A DNA stretch of 64,000 nucleotides from Streptomyces zagrosensis (GCF_014203645.1 NZ_JACHJL010000001.1:62001-126000); one strand, 5' to 3'. Shown: positions 28,286 to 36,625, counted from the stretch's first letter. Notes: generated from the sequence alone by a model not told the origin. Numbers and translations are program-made.

Positions 28286-29032
28286 ATGCCCCTCACCGAC
28301 CACCCTGTCGGGTACTGCCCCGCCGTGATCGAGCTGCGCCAGTACACGCTGCGGCCCGGCCGACGCGACGAACTCATCGAACTCTTCGACCAGGAGTTCC
28401 TCGAAACTCAGGAGGCGGTCGGGATGTTCGTACTCGGCCAGTTCCGAGATCTCGACGACCCGGACCGCTTCGTCTGGCTACGCGGATTCCCTGACATGGC
28501 GACGCGACACCGCGCACTGACGGCCTTCTACGACGGGCCCGTCTGGGCCAAGCACGGACCCCAGGCCAATGCCACCATGATGGACTCCGACGACGTCCTG
28601 CTGCTGCGCCCCCTGTCGGCCGAGAACGGCTTCGCCCCGTCCTCGGCCGAGCGGCCCCACGTCGGCGCACCTGCACCGGAGCGCTTCGTGTCCGCCACCG
28701 TGTGGTCCTTCCCTTCCGGACGACACGACGGCACCGCGCTGATCCGGGACGGCCTCCTCCCCGTGCTCCGCCAGACGGGCCCCGCACCGCTCGCCGTCCT
28801 CACCACCGAGACAGCGCACAACACCTTTTCCAGGCTGCCCGTTCGTACCGGGGAAAACGTCACCGCGGTGTTCGCTTCGTACCCCGATGAGAGTACGTAT
28901 CGACAACATCTTGCCGCCGTACGGGCCCACCCCCTCGCTCGGGACGAGATCGTGCCGAGCATCGAGCGAGCCCAGACAACACCCCCTCGAACGCTGCGTT
29001 TGGCGCCCACGGGCCGCTCGATCATCTCCTGA
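28286..29032 (+). CDS. NIPSNAP-family protein
   Basis: 248 residues built of two ferredoxin-like halves: VIELRQYTLRPGRRDELIELFDQ ends the first strand-helix unit, and SATVWSFPSGRHD begins the second. NIPSNAP/Dabb-type alpha-beta barrels are small-molecule binding or oxygenase-like proteins; no catalytic residues are defined here. ATG 28286 has AGGAG 6 nt upstream. The frame is open farther upstream through the 13-nt repeats, but a 13-nt unit would change frame with each copy, so the extension is unlikely to be coding. Divergent from the WYL regulator. Confidence 0.85.
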   Translation: MPLTDHPVGYCPAVIELRQYTLRPGRRDELIELFDQEFLETQEAVGMFVLGQFRDLDDPDRFVWLRGFPDMATRHRALTAFYDGPVWAKHGPQANATMMDSDDVLLLRPLSAENGFAPSSAERPHVGAPAPERFVSATVWSFPSGRHDGTALIRDGLLPVLRQTGPAPLAVLTTETAHNTFSRLPVRTGENVTAVFASYPDESTYRQHLAAVRAHPLARDEIVPSIERAQTTPPRTLRLAPTGRSIIS

Positions 29033-29053
29033 GCTGGCTGTGGTTCAGCTGGC

Positions 29054-29101
29054 CCGCACATCGGGCAGGCTCGTCGGGTCCGCACATCGGGCAGGCTCGT
29101 C
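29054..29101. repeat. 22-bp direct repeat x2 (26-nt period)
   Basis: A 22-nt sequence beginning CCGCACATCGGGCAGGCTCG occurs at 29054-29075 and again at 29080-29101. It lies in the gap between the convergent NIPSNAP and AraC genes. Confidence 0.85.
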
Positions 29102-29187
29102 AGGCCCGCTCAGCTCACTGGCTCACTGACCTCGTCGTCGGCACGACGGTGCTCGGGCCCGGGGCGCCGACCGGGCCCAGCCTCCGC

Positions 29188-30069
29188 TCAGGTCGCAGCC
29201 CGCTCTACCGGAATCCACAGCTCCGCGTCCGCGTGCGCCGCGTCCTGCGACAGCCGGGTGCGCAGGATCTCGGGCCCCGGCCTGCTCTGGTACGGGTTGG
29301 ACGGGAACCACTGCGTGAAGACGTCCCGCCACAGATACTGAAGCGTCTGCGGGAACGGGCCGGAACTCTCGAAGACCGCCCACGTTCCCGCCGGGACGGT
29401 GAGCCCATCTAGGTCTTCCGGTGCGCTTCCCGGCGCGTCGGCCCGGGTGACCACGCCGTGGTAGTAGTCGAGTTCGGTCCCCTCCGCCCGGCTCGGGTCG
29501 AGGCCGTCGCTCACGCCCACGATCCCCGCCGGTTCCTGATCGGACAGGGCGGCAATCCGCCGCATTGTCTCCTTATCGATGCTCCGGATGAACTCGGCAA
29601 TCGCCGGATTCGCCCCCTCATGGATGAGCGGAACGCGGGCCTTCTTGCCGACCACACGGAACTGCTCCTTCTCCACCACCCGATATCGCATGCTGCTACT
29701 CCCTTCGACGATGAGCCGGAAGGAGATCCGTTGCTGTGAGCGCAAAGCCGCACCGGTTCGCCGGGCCTCGCCCGGCCCCACACCGTGCATGGCGCGAAAC
29801 GCACGCGCGAACGCCTCTCCGGAGCTGTAGCCGTATCGCACCGCGATCTCCAGCAGCGTCCGCTCTCCGGCGAGCACTTCGGCCCCCGCCATGGTGAGCC
29901 GCCTGCGCCGGATGTACTCCGACAACGAGACCCCCGCCAACGCGGAGAACATCCGACGGAAGTGGTACTCCGACGTCACCGCGATCCGCGCCATCTCGCC
30001 CACCTCGATCCGTTGACCGAGATGCGACTCGATGTGTTCCAGCGCCTCATTCAGCCGCTCCAGCAACAC
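29188..30069 (-). CDS. AraC-family regulator with GyrI-like effector domain
   Basis: 293 residues. N-terminal AraC DNA-binding domain with two HTHs (EVGEMARIAVTSEYHFRRMF and LLEIAVRYGYSSGEAFARAF), followed by a GyrI-like/effector-binding domain starting MRYRVVEKEQFRVVGKKARV, as in Rob/SoxS-related multidrug-responsive regulators. GTG 30069 is only 3 nt from AAGGAG, so the TTG at 30066 is also plausible. Divergent from a TetR gene. Confidence 0.9.
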   Translation of the reverse strand: MLLERLNEALEHIESHLGQRIEVGEMARIAVTSEYHFRRMFSALAGVSLSEYIRRRRLTMAGAEVLAGERTLLEIAVRYGYSSGEAFARAFRAMHGVGPGEARRTGAALRSQQRISFRLIVEGSSSMRYRVVEKEQFRVVGKKARVPLIHEGANPAIAEFIRSIDKETMRRIAALSDQEPAGIVGVSDGLDPSRAEGTELDYYHGVVTRADAPGSAPEDLDGLTVPAGTWAVFESSGPFPQTLQYLWRDVFTQWFPSNPYQSRPGPEILRTRLSQDAAHADAELWIPVERAAT

Positions 30070-30379
30070 AATCTCCTTCCCTTACGCTCACCACGCTAGG
30101 AACACGGCACCCTGCCGGACCCGACATCCTGTGCCCGCTTCGGTCGCATGCGAGCGGGCAGGCCACCGACGCTTCGCGGACGCACCGCGCGCAACGCACC
30201 CCACGTACATCACACCCCCACGTACATCACACCCCCACATACCTCACCTGTACGCGTACGCCTCACGCGCCCGTACGCTGCACGCGCCCGCCCCGCCGTA
30301 CCCGTACGCCCCACGCACGCGTTCCGCTGATCCGGGCAAGGCGCTCCGGTGCGAAAGTCGGGTCGGCTACCGTTGTCAG
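30070..30379. other. Divergent intergenic region with 17-nt repeats
   Basis: Lies between the AraC and TetR regulators. A 17-nt unit CACGTACATCACACCCC occurs twice (30202-30218, 30219-30235) with a partial third copy to 30247. More ACGCGT/CGTACG-rich low complexity follows. Both promoters should be here but are not clear. Confidence 0.6.
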
Positions 30380-30919
30380 ATGCCGACCCAAGCCCGCGAT
30401 CGACTCCTCAAGACCGCCGAAGAGCTCTTTTACGCCGAGGGCATCCAGGCGGTCGGGGTGGAGCGTTTGTTGGTGGTGTCCGGCGTGGGCAGGGCCTCCT
30501 TCTACCGGCACTTCGCGGGGAAGGACGCACTGGTGGCGGCCGTGCTCAAGCGTCGGGGGCAGCACTGGTTGGCGTGGCTAGAGACTGCCGTTGAGGGGCA
30601 TGGCGGTGGACCGCTGGCCGTCTTCGATGCCCTCGCCGACAGCGCGCAACGCGGCGCTTTCCACGGCTGTGCGTTCATCAACGCCATGGCCGAGACGGCG
30701 GACACGCACAGCGAGGTGTACCAACTCGCTCGGGCGCACAAGCGCCGGATCGCCGGCTATGTCGAGGGCCTCATCAAGGCCGCGGGGCACCCGCGCCCCG
30801 AGGCGCTGGCGGCGGAGTTCGTCTTGCTGATGGACGGGGCCACCGTCACCGCCATGCACGAGCGCACCGGCGCACCGGCGTTGCGAGCCCGAAGTATCGC
30901 GGAGCGATTGCTCGCCTAA
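30380..30919 (+). CDS. TetR/AcrR-family transcriptional regulator
   Basis: 179 residues. The N-terminal TetR HTH is clear: RDRLLKTAEELFYAEGIQAV, then VERLLVVSGVGRASFYRHFAGKDALVAAVL. The C-terminal ligand/dimer domain includes AFHGCAFINAMAE, a pattern found in regulators of small oxidoreductase or efflux genes. ATG 30380 fits the expected N-terminus. The target is unknown; neighbours are the nucleotidyltransferase downstream and the divergent AraC gene. Confidence 0.92.
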   Translation: MPTQARDRLLKTAEELFYAEGIQAVGVERLLVVSGVGRASFYRHFAGKDALVAAVLKRRGQHWLAWLETAVEGHGGGPLAVFDALADSAQRGAFHGCAFINAMAETADTHSEVYQLARAHKRRIAGYVEGLIKAAGHPRPEALAAEFVLLMDGATVTAMHERTGAPALRARSIAERLLA

Positions 30920-30961
30920 CCGCCCACCGCCCACCTCGCACCGCCCACCGCCCACCTCGCA
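30920..30961. repeat. 21-nt perfect tandem duplication
   Basis: CCGCCCACCGCCCACCTCGC plus A is repeated exactly at 30920-30940 and 30941-30961. It fills most of the gap between the TetR and nucleotidyltransferase genes and leaves the latter without a clear SD. Confidence 0.9.
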
Positions 30962-30974
30962 CGATCGGATTTCC

Positions 30975-31748
30975 ATGACCGGCGCCATGTTCTCCGACCC
31001 GACCGACGCCACGTTCCTTGACCGTGTCGCCGACCGGCTCGCGGCGCTGCCAGCCGTTCGGGCCGTCACCCTTGGTGGCTCGCGTGCTCAGGGCACCCAT
31101 ACGCCCGACAGCGACTGGGATATGGCCGTGTACTACCGGGGTGCCTTCGAACCGGCCGAACTGCGTGCGGTCGGTTGGGCCGGTGAGGTTTCCGAGCTCG
31201 GCGGCTGGGGTGGCGGGGTCTTCAACGGCGGGGGCTGGTTCACGATCGATGGCCGACACGTCGATGTCCACTACCGCGACCTCGACGTCGTGGAGCACGA
31301 ACTCGCCGAGGCGCGGCAGGGCCGCTTCCACTGGGAGCCGCTGATGTTCCACCTCGCGGGCATCCCCAGCTACCTGGTGGTCGCCGAACTCGCCGTCAAC
31401 CAGGTGCTGCGCGGCACCCTCCCGCAGCCCGCGTACCCGCAGGCACTGCGCGCGGCGGCCCCACCGGTGTGGCGCGACCGGGCCACGATGACGCTCCAGT
31501 ACGCCAAGGGCGCCTACGTCTCGAAGGGCCAGGTCACCGAGGTTGCGGGCGCGCTGGCCACCGCCGCCGTGTGCACGGGGCACGCGGTGTTGGCGGCGCG
31601 CGGTGAGTGGGTCACCAACGAGAAGCGGCTTCTTCAGCGCGCTGACCTGCGCGGCATTGACGCGGTCACCGCCGGTCTGCGGCCGGAGCCCGAGGCGCTG
31701 ACGCGGGCGGTCGCCGAGGCGGAGCGGCTGTTCGAGGCTGCCGTCTGA
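30975..31748 (+). CDS. Nucleotidyltransferase-domain protein (MNT type)
   Basis: 257 residues. Pol-beta-like nucleotidyltransferase signature TLGGSRAQGTHTPDSDWDM (G-S then D-x-D), with a third acidic residue in RHVDVHYRD, so all three metal ligands seem present. A helical C-terminal half follows, as in aminoglycoside nucleotidyltransferases and MNT toxin-antitoxin AMPylators. No HEPN partner is adjacent. Its substrate (small molecule or protein) is unknown. No good ribosome-binding site precedes ATG 30975; ATG 30987 is an alternative. Confidence 0.83.
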   Translation: MTGAMFSDPTDATFLDRVADRLAALPAVRAVTLGGSRAQGTHTPDSDWDMAVYYRGAFEPAELRAVGWAGEVSELGGWGGGVFNGGGWFTIDGRHVDVHYRDLDVVEHELAEARQGRFHWEPLMFHLAGIPSYLVVAELAVNQVLRGTLPQPAYPQALRAAAPPVWRDRATMTLQYAKGAYVSKGQVTEVAGALATAAVCTGHAVLAARGEWVTNEKRLLQRADLRGIDAVTAGLRPEPEALTRAVAEAERLFEAAV

Positions 31749-31783
31749 GCGAGGCTGTCGTCCGAGCGAGGCTGCCGTCTGAG
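31733..31783. repeat. 17-nt tandem repeat x3 spanning a stop codon
   Basis: Three 17-mers CGAGGCTGCCGTCTGAG (second copy with three changes). The first contains the last codons and TGA stop of the nucleotidyltransferase gene, so the gene end has been duplicated in tandem downstream. Confidence 0.9.
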
Positions 31784-31862
31784 CTGGGGGCCGGCAAGGC
31801 CGGCACTCGGTGGGCCGCCCGCCCGGCGGCGGTCGGCCGTGCCCACGATCACCTGCTGAGGG

Positions 31863-32510
31863 TTAGCTGCTGGGCAGCCGGTCCCCGAGGCCGGCCTCGT
31901 CGATGATCTGCCGCAACTGTTCATTCCTGCGTTCGACTTCGGCGATGTGGGCACGGATCGACGGCAGCGCACCCGCCAGTTCGGCCTCGGTGAACCGGGG
32001 GGTGATGTGTTGGGAGCAGTTCCAGTTGAAGCCCTCGACCCGGATGGTCACCAGTCGCTCCACGCGCCCATCGGTGCGTACGTGGGCGAGCCGTTCGGCC
32101 AACGCGGGGTGCTCGTCGAGGGCCTTGATCTCCGCATGGCCGAAGATCTTCAAGCGGGCCTGCCGTGCGTAGTCCATGAAGAAGAGGGCGACGCGCCCCC
32201 GGGCTTGTACGTTCCCCGTGGAGATGTACTGACGGTTGCCGCGTACGTCGGCGTAGCCGAGCGTCCACTCGTCCAGTACGTGGAGGAAGCCGGGCGGGCC
32301 GCCCCGGTACTGCACATACGGCCATCCCGTCTCGCTCACGCTGCCGAGGTAGAAGCCGTCCCGCGAGGCGATGAACGCCGCCTCGTGTTCCCCAAGGGGC
32401 TCGGGCTCCTCCCCGTGCGCGAGCGCACGCGCCCCCATCAGCGCGCTGCCTTGTTCCTTCTGTACGCGCAACACGCTGTCGGTGTAGGCCAGATGTGCGT
32501 AGCGGCTCAT
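31863..32510 (-). CDS. Pyridoxamine 5'-phosphate oxidase-family protein
   Basis: 215 residues with a split-barrel flavin/heme-binding fold. Seen: EAAFIASRDGFYLGSVSETG then PYVQYRGGPPGFL, and GNRQYISTGNVQARGRVALFFMDYARQARLKIFG, the layout of PNPOx-like proteins; a C-terminal WNCSQHITPRF motif is typical of this particular subgroup. Probably an F420-, FMN- or heme-binding oxidoreductase, not the true vitamin B6 enzyme. ATG 32510 is preceded by AGGGGAT at 7 nt. Confidence 0.87.
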   Translation of the reverse strand: MSRYAHLAYTDSVLRVQKEQGSALMGARALAHGEEPEPLGEHEAAFIASRDGFYLGSVSETGWPYVQYRGGPPGFLHVLDEWTLGYADVRGNRQYISTGNVQARGRVALFFMDYARQARLKIFGHAEIKALDEHPALAERLAHVRTDGRVERLVTIRVEGFNWNCSQHITPRFTEAELAGALPSIRAHIAEVERRNEQLRQIIDEAGLGDRLPSS

Positions 32511-32659
32511 CGTGAGATCCCCTCGTTCAGCGCCCGGGTCGGGGCTCAGCGCCTCCCCGATACCAGTGATGGTACCAATCGGTTCCGTCTTGGTGTGGGT
32601 GGCGAGGAGTCTTGATGTGGGCAGCGAGGAACGGGAGGTGTTGAGCGGGCGCAAGCGGG

Positions 32660-35593
32660 TCACTGCCGGGGCGTGGGGGAGATGCGGACCACGCCGTCGC
32701 GGAAGAGTGAGGCGCCGCTGACCTGGTGGAAGCTGTCGAGAGTCAGCCGGCGGAGGTCGGCCAGGTCGGCGAGCGGGGCGAGGTCGGCCGATGAGCCGGA
32801 AAAGAGCGATTGCAGGACGATGGAGCGGGCGCTGGGGAACCTCTCCGCCAAGAGGGACAGATCACACTCGCGGGACGCGGTGCTGAACCTCAAATGGGTG
32901 ATGCCTGGTAGCCGCGGCGCCTTCACTATCGGTGCCTGAGGCTCCAGTGCGATGTCTGACAGCTCCAGAGTTGTCAGCCGTGGCAGCCTCATGATCTCTG
33001 CGAACTCCATGCCGAACCATGTGCCGGGCAGGGCCAGCCTGGTCAGCGAGGACCAGCGTGACAGACCGTCGATCTTCGCATTGAGGAGGAACTTACGACC
33101 CACCTCCAGGCTGCGCAGGTCGTCATGGATCGGCAGCTCCGCAAGGTCCCGGTACGGCAGTTCGGTATGGATGGCGAGGTCGCGCAGGGTCGGAAGGTGT
33201 CGCAGTACCCGCACATCGAGGTCCGCGGGCATCTCATTGAGTGTGAGGCCGGTCAGCTTGGTGTGCCGCAGTCCATCGAGGCTGTGGAGGTTGGCGCAGG
33301 AGTAGAGGCCAAGCGAGCCCAGGAGCGGGAACGAAGTGCACCAGTTCAGGTCGGTGATGGTCTGGTTGTTGGCGAGCGCGATGAAGGCCAGGGCCTGTGC
33401 GTGTGGCCAGTGGCTCAGTTGGCGGGCGTCCTGGTTGCCTGCGTAGAGGACCCCCGACACATCGAGGGCGGCTATGGCACGTGCCTGCCGCGGGTCTTCG
33501 AGGAAGACGAGGTCGTACGGGCCGGGCACTGACTTCAGCACCTCCGTCACGTACTCCTGCGCATCGAACCGCCCCCAGTCGGCAGCGAGAGCGGCGCGGA
33601 CCCTGCCACTCTGCACGCCTTTGAAGGACGTGAGATACGCCAGGGCGGCGTCTTCGCCGAAGTGCTGAGCCACACAGATGACCGCCTGCTTCTCGTCCTC
33701 GTCCAACTCCGACGGCGGCGGTAGCAGATCGAGCACTACGGGCCCCACCTCCGACAGAACATCGGCCTCGATCATCGAGCGCGGCGGCAGCAGGGACGCG
33801 GCGCGCGTCTCGATCGCGGAGCGTATCGACGCGTCCAGCTCCGTCGCGTGCTGGAGGCAGGCCAGCGCGAGCAGCCACAGCCGCGTGCGGTGCTCCGTTT
33901 CCTGATCGGCGCGTTCGATGATGCCGCCGAGCAGCATGGCGCGTTCGCCGGGCCGCGCGTGGGCCACGGCCATGCGCACCACGTCCTCCCACTGCTCGTC
34001 GTGGGCGTTCTTGACGATCAGCGGTAGGTGGTAACCCTCGACCGCGGCCTTGGCGCCCAGGAAGTCCTGGAACGTGCGGTGGACGAAGTCGACCGTGTCC
34101 TCGGTCGGCGCGCGCAGTAGGCCGGACCGCCCCATGAGGTGGCCCAGGATCGCTGCGGCGTCGCCCTGTTCTGCTACGGGCGACATGCTCGTGAGCGCGT
34201 CCCCGACCAGGCTGGCGGCCGTCGTTGTGGCGAGTTCCGTCTGCCCGTTGAGGGTCAGCCAGTACGCGAGCTTTTGGAGGAGCTGGATGCTCTCCCTTTC
34301 GCCCAGCGCGATGCCCTCGGGGCGGTGCACTTCCCGTTCCTGATCACGGCGGTAGAGCAGCATCGACAGCGCGGCCTCGTAGACCTCTACGCGGTCGTGC
34401 GGAAGTTGGCCCCTGCGGTCCCGGTGCAGGGCACAGATCAGCGCGCACAGCAGCGGCGTCGTGGTCAGTAGGGCGAGGTCACGCTTGGCCCGCACCTTGT
34501 CGCGCAGGTCCTTTTCCAGGACGTCGAGGTGGGCCCGTACGTCGCTGTTCGCCGCACCCTTGCGTGCCGCCGTGTGCCAGCGGGAGACGAAGACGCCCAC
34601 ATCGGTCCGGCTCATCGGCCGCACCACCAGTTCGCTGAACCGCGCTTCTTGAAGCCAGTGTTCCGGTACGGCGGTGGGGCGCGTGGTGACCACCACTCGC
34701 GATCTGCCGTACGCCGCCACCAACTCCTTCAGCCAGGTGCCGGCCCGTTCGCGGAACGCGCCGGGCACCTCGTCCAGGCCGTCCACCAGGATGAGCCCGC
34801 GTCCGGAAGCGAGCACGCGATCGGCCCACCCCTCGGGTTGTGCTTCGGCGAACGCGCAGCCCACGGCGGTCAAAAACCGCGACGGCACCGGCAGCTCGCC
34901 CCGGCGCGAGAACGTCCGCAGCGGCAACAGATAGGCGACGGACCCGCGCAGATCCCGTAAAGGGTCAGGCAGTTCACCGCTCGCGGTGGCGCACGCGAGC
35001 CACTGCAACAAGGTGGTCTTGCCGCTACCGGCCAGCCCCCGGATCAGCACCCGCTGCCGACCCGCCAGCGCCAACTCGGCCCGCTCCGCCCGCTGCTGCC
35101 CGGCCGCGAACGCGTCACCGCCGCGACCGTGGTCGCGTTCGGCCAGTTCCAAACTGAGATACGCCGCGTCCAGCGGCCACCATGCCTGTGCGTCGCCGCG
35201 CAGATCGAGGCCGACCACGGTGAGCTGCCCGTGCCGTTCTCGCAGGTAGTCGCGGTACCGGGCCTCGAACTGGATGTCTTCTGTCCGCAGCCCCGCGCCC
35301 TGCGACTGCACCACCGCACCCGCCCCGACCTGAGCACGTCGGCGCGGTGCCGTGCCCGCGGAACCCACGCACGCGGTACGCAGCGCGAGCAGCGAACCCG
35401 CCTCAAGGCCCAGCGCACGCGCCAACGCCACCAGCGTCTCCTCGCTGGGCACCGACCGGCCGTTGAACGCCTGGCTGACCGTCGTACGGCCGAGTTCAGA
35501 CCGCGTCGTCACCGCCGCCATGCTCATACGCCGCTTCATCCGCGCCGCGTGCAGCGTCGTGCTCAACCGCTCCAGCGGCTCATCCGCTGCCAT
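32660..35593 (-). CDS. HTH-NACHT-LRR STAND NTPase (NLR-like)
   Basis: 977 residues. Order: N-terminal XRE-like HTH (about 8-65: MSMAAVTTRSELGRTTVSQA); linker; NACHT NTPase with Walker A GLAGSGKT (186-193) and Walker B LILVDGLDEVPG (267-278); helical NACHT-associated region including VVTTRPTAVPEHW and DFVHRTFQDFLGAKAAVEGYH; C-terminal leucine-rich repeats from about residue 735 to the end. This is the architecture of bacterial NLR-related proteins, several of which protect against phage; here the N-terminal effector position is an HTH. Leu 212 is a TTA codon (34958-34960), implying bldA dependence. ATG 35593 was chosen over 35629. Confidence 0.9.
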   Translation of the reverse strand: MAADEPLERLSTTLHAARMKRRMSMAAVTTRSELGRTTVSQAFNGRSVPSEETLVALARALGLEAGSLLALRTACVGSAGTAPRRRAQVGAGAVVQSQGAGLRTEDIQFEARYRDYLRERHGQLTVVGLDLRGDAQAWWPLDAAYLSLELAERDHGRGGDAFAAGQQRAERAELALAGRQRVLIRGLAGSGKTTLLQWLACATASGELPDPLRDLRGSVAYLLPLRTFSRRGELPVPSRFLTAVGCAFAEAQPEGWADRVLASGRGLILVDGLDEVPGAFRERAGTWLKELVAAYGRSRVVVTTRPTAVPEHWLQEARFSELVVRPMSRTDVGVFVSRWHTAARKGAANSDVRAHLDVLEKDLRDKVRAKRDLALLTTTPLLCALICALHRDRRGQLPHDRVEVYEAALSMLLYRRDQEREVHRPEGIALGERESIQLLQKLAYWLTLNGQTELATTTAASLVGDALTSMSPVAEQGDAAAILGHLMGRSGLLRAPTEDTVDFVHRTFQDFLGAKAAVEGYHLPLIVKNAHDEQWEDVVRMAVAHARPGERAMLLGGIIERADQETEHRTRLWLLALACLQHATELDASIRSAIETRAASLLPPRSMIEADVLSEVGPVVLDLLPPPSELDEDEKQAVICVAQHFGEDAALAYLTSFKGVQSGRVRAALAADWGRFDAQEYVTEVLKSVPGPYDLVFLEDPRQARAIAALDVSGVLYAGNQDARQLSHWPHAQALAFIALANNQTITDLNWCTSFPLLGSLGLYSCANLHSLDGLRHTKLTGLTLNEMPADLDVRVLRHLPTLRDLAIHTELPYRDLAELPIHDDLRSLEVGRKFLLNAKIDGLSRWSSLTRLALPGTWFGMEFAEIMRLPRLTTLELSDIALEPQAPIVKAPRLPGITHLRFSTASRECDLSLLAERFPSARSIVLQSLFSGSSADLAPLADLADLRRLTLDSFHQVSGASLFRDGVVRISPTPRQ

Positions 35594-35665
35594 CCCGCCC
35601 CCGTCGTCGCCCCTGGCGCCCGCGCCCATGCGAGCGCTCGTGTGTGCCCCGCCATGTTCGGACGT

Positions 35666-35699
35666 TGTTCAGTTTCGCCCGGCCGAACGCCGCTGAACA
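35666..35699. promoter_or_regulatory. Inverted repeat TGTTCAG-N20-CTGAACA upstream of NACHT gene
   Basis: Perfect 7-bp arms at 35666-35672 and 35693-35699, in the divergent gap between the NACHT gene and the small membrane protein gene. It could be an operator, possibly for the HTH of the NACHT protein itself. Inference. Confidence 0.45.
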
Positions 35700-35789
35700 G
35701 GCATGCGCGCACGGTGGGTCTCGTTCGGATGGCGGGCACGGCGGCCGGTACGGGCCGCGTAACCCACAGTACGAGAACGGGAGTTGACC

Positions 35790-36002
35790 ATGACGGGGAG
35801 TATGAAGACGGCGTTGCTGGTGATGGGCGTGGTGGTGGCGGTGCTGCTGTCGCTGCTCGTGGCGGTCGTCGCCGGAGTCCTGGCATACGCGGACAACGCC
35901 ACCGTGCCCGCCGCGACGGCCCGTGCGGGGGTCGCCTTCGGCGGGACGATGGGCCTCTTGACGGGCCTGCTCGCGCTGCTGGCTGGGGCGTTTGGTGGGT
36001 GA
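35790..36002 (+). CDS. Small two-TM membrane protein
   Basis: 70 residues with two hydrophobic segments, ALLVMGVVVAVLLSLLVAVV and VAFGGTMGLLTGLLALLAG, separated by a short polar loop. GGGAG lies 6 nt before ATG 35790, a good ribosome-binding site. No family is recognised. It lies divergent to the NACHT gene, so any functional link (for example as a membrane partner) is speculative. Confidence 0.65.
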   Translation: MTGSMKTALLVMGVVVAVLLSLLVAVVAGVLAYADNATVPAATARAGVAFGGTMGLLTGLLALLAGAFGG

Positions 36003-36064
36003 GAAGCCCGGCCACGGCCCCGCGAGGGGCAGTCGGGTATGTGCTCAGGCTCGCGACGCGGCCA

Positions 36065-36493
36065 CTACGTGGTCGCGTCGCGCTCGCCGTTCAACTCGAA
36101 CCACACCCGCTTGCCCGGCGGTTGGCTGCCGCCGGTCCAGGTGACGCCCCAGGTGGAGGAGAGCGCCTGGACGAGGAGCAGGCCACGGCCCGTCTCCTCG
36201 TCGTTGGCGGGCGTACGCACCCGGGGCCGCTGGTCCGGGTCGTCGTCCCGCACCGTCACCAGCAGCGAGCCGTCCTGGACGAGCGCGTCCAGCTCAATCA
36301 TGTAAGTCGAGGTGTGCAAAGTGATGTTGGTGACGGCCTCCGAGACGAGGAGCTTCGCCGTATCCACCAGGTGGGCAAGGTCGTTGGCGCACAGGAGGGC
36401 CGCGATCGTGTCGCGGCACACCTTGGGACTTGAGGGGCTGTTGGGGGCGCTGAGCCGGTAGACGGGCGGCGGGGAGTCGATGGCTGCGTACAT
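36065..36493 (-). CDS. ATP-binding anti-sigma-factor-like kinase
   Basis: 142-residue HATPase_c_2 protein of the RsbW/SpoIIAB-like type. Seen: N-box VDTAKLLVSEAVTNITLHT, G1 VTVRDDDPDQRP and G2 ETGRGLLLVQALSSTWGV. In Streptomyces such proteins are common beside WhiJ-like XRE regulators and are thought to modulate sigma factors or development. It is divergent from the XRE gene, forming a whiJ-type locus with the DUF397 protein. ATG 36493 is used rather than 36526. Confidence 0.88.
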   Translation of the reverse strand: MYAAIDSPPPVYRLSAPNSPSSPKVCRDTIAALLCANDLAHLVDTAKLLVSEAVTNITLHTSTYMIELDALVQDGSLLVTVRDDDPDQRPRVRTPANDEETGRGLLLVQALSSTWGVTWTGGSQPPGKRVWFELNGERDATT

Positions 36494-36610
36494 GGTGGGG
36501 TCTCCCAACGCGGTGCGTGATGGCATTGCTGCGCTGTGCGACTATGACGATAGAGCATCGTGGGGAACTTGTTCTGCGTCTTCGGATAACTGGTAATCCG
36601 TGATGGACGT

Positions 36611-36625
36611 GTGGGACAGTCCCAC
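36611..36625. promoter_or_regulatory. 15-bp perfect palindrome upstream of XRE gene
   Basis: GTGGGACAGTCCCAC: 7-bp arms around a central A, 36 nt before the XRE regulator start. A good candidate operator for that regulator (autoregulation), or a hairpin in its 5' untranslated region. Confidence 0.55.

Noticed and set aside
35129..36433. 434-codon plus-strand frame overlapping the NACHT N-terminus and the small membrane gene
   Set aside because: Low-complexity Arg-rich translation; contradicts well-supported genes on both strands.
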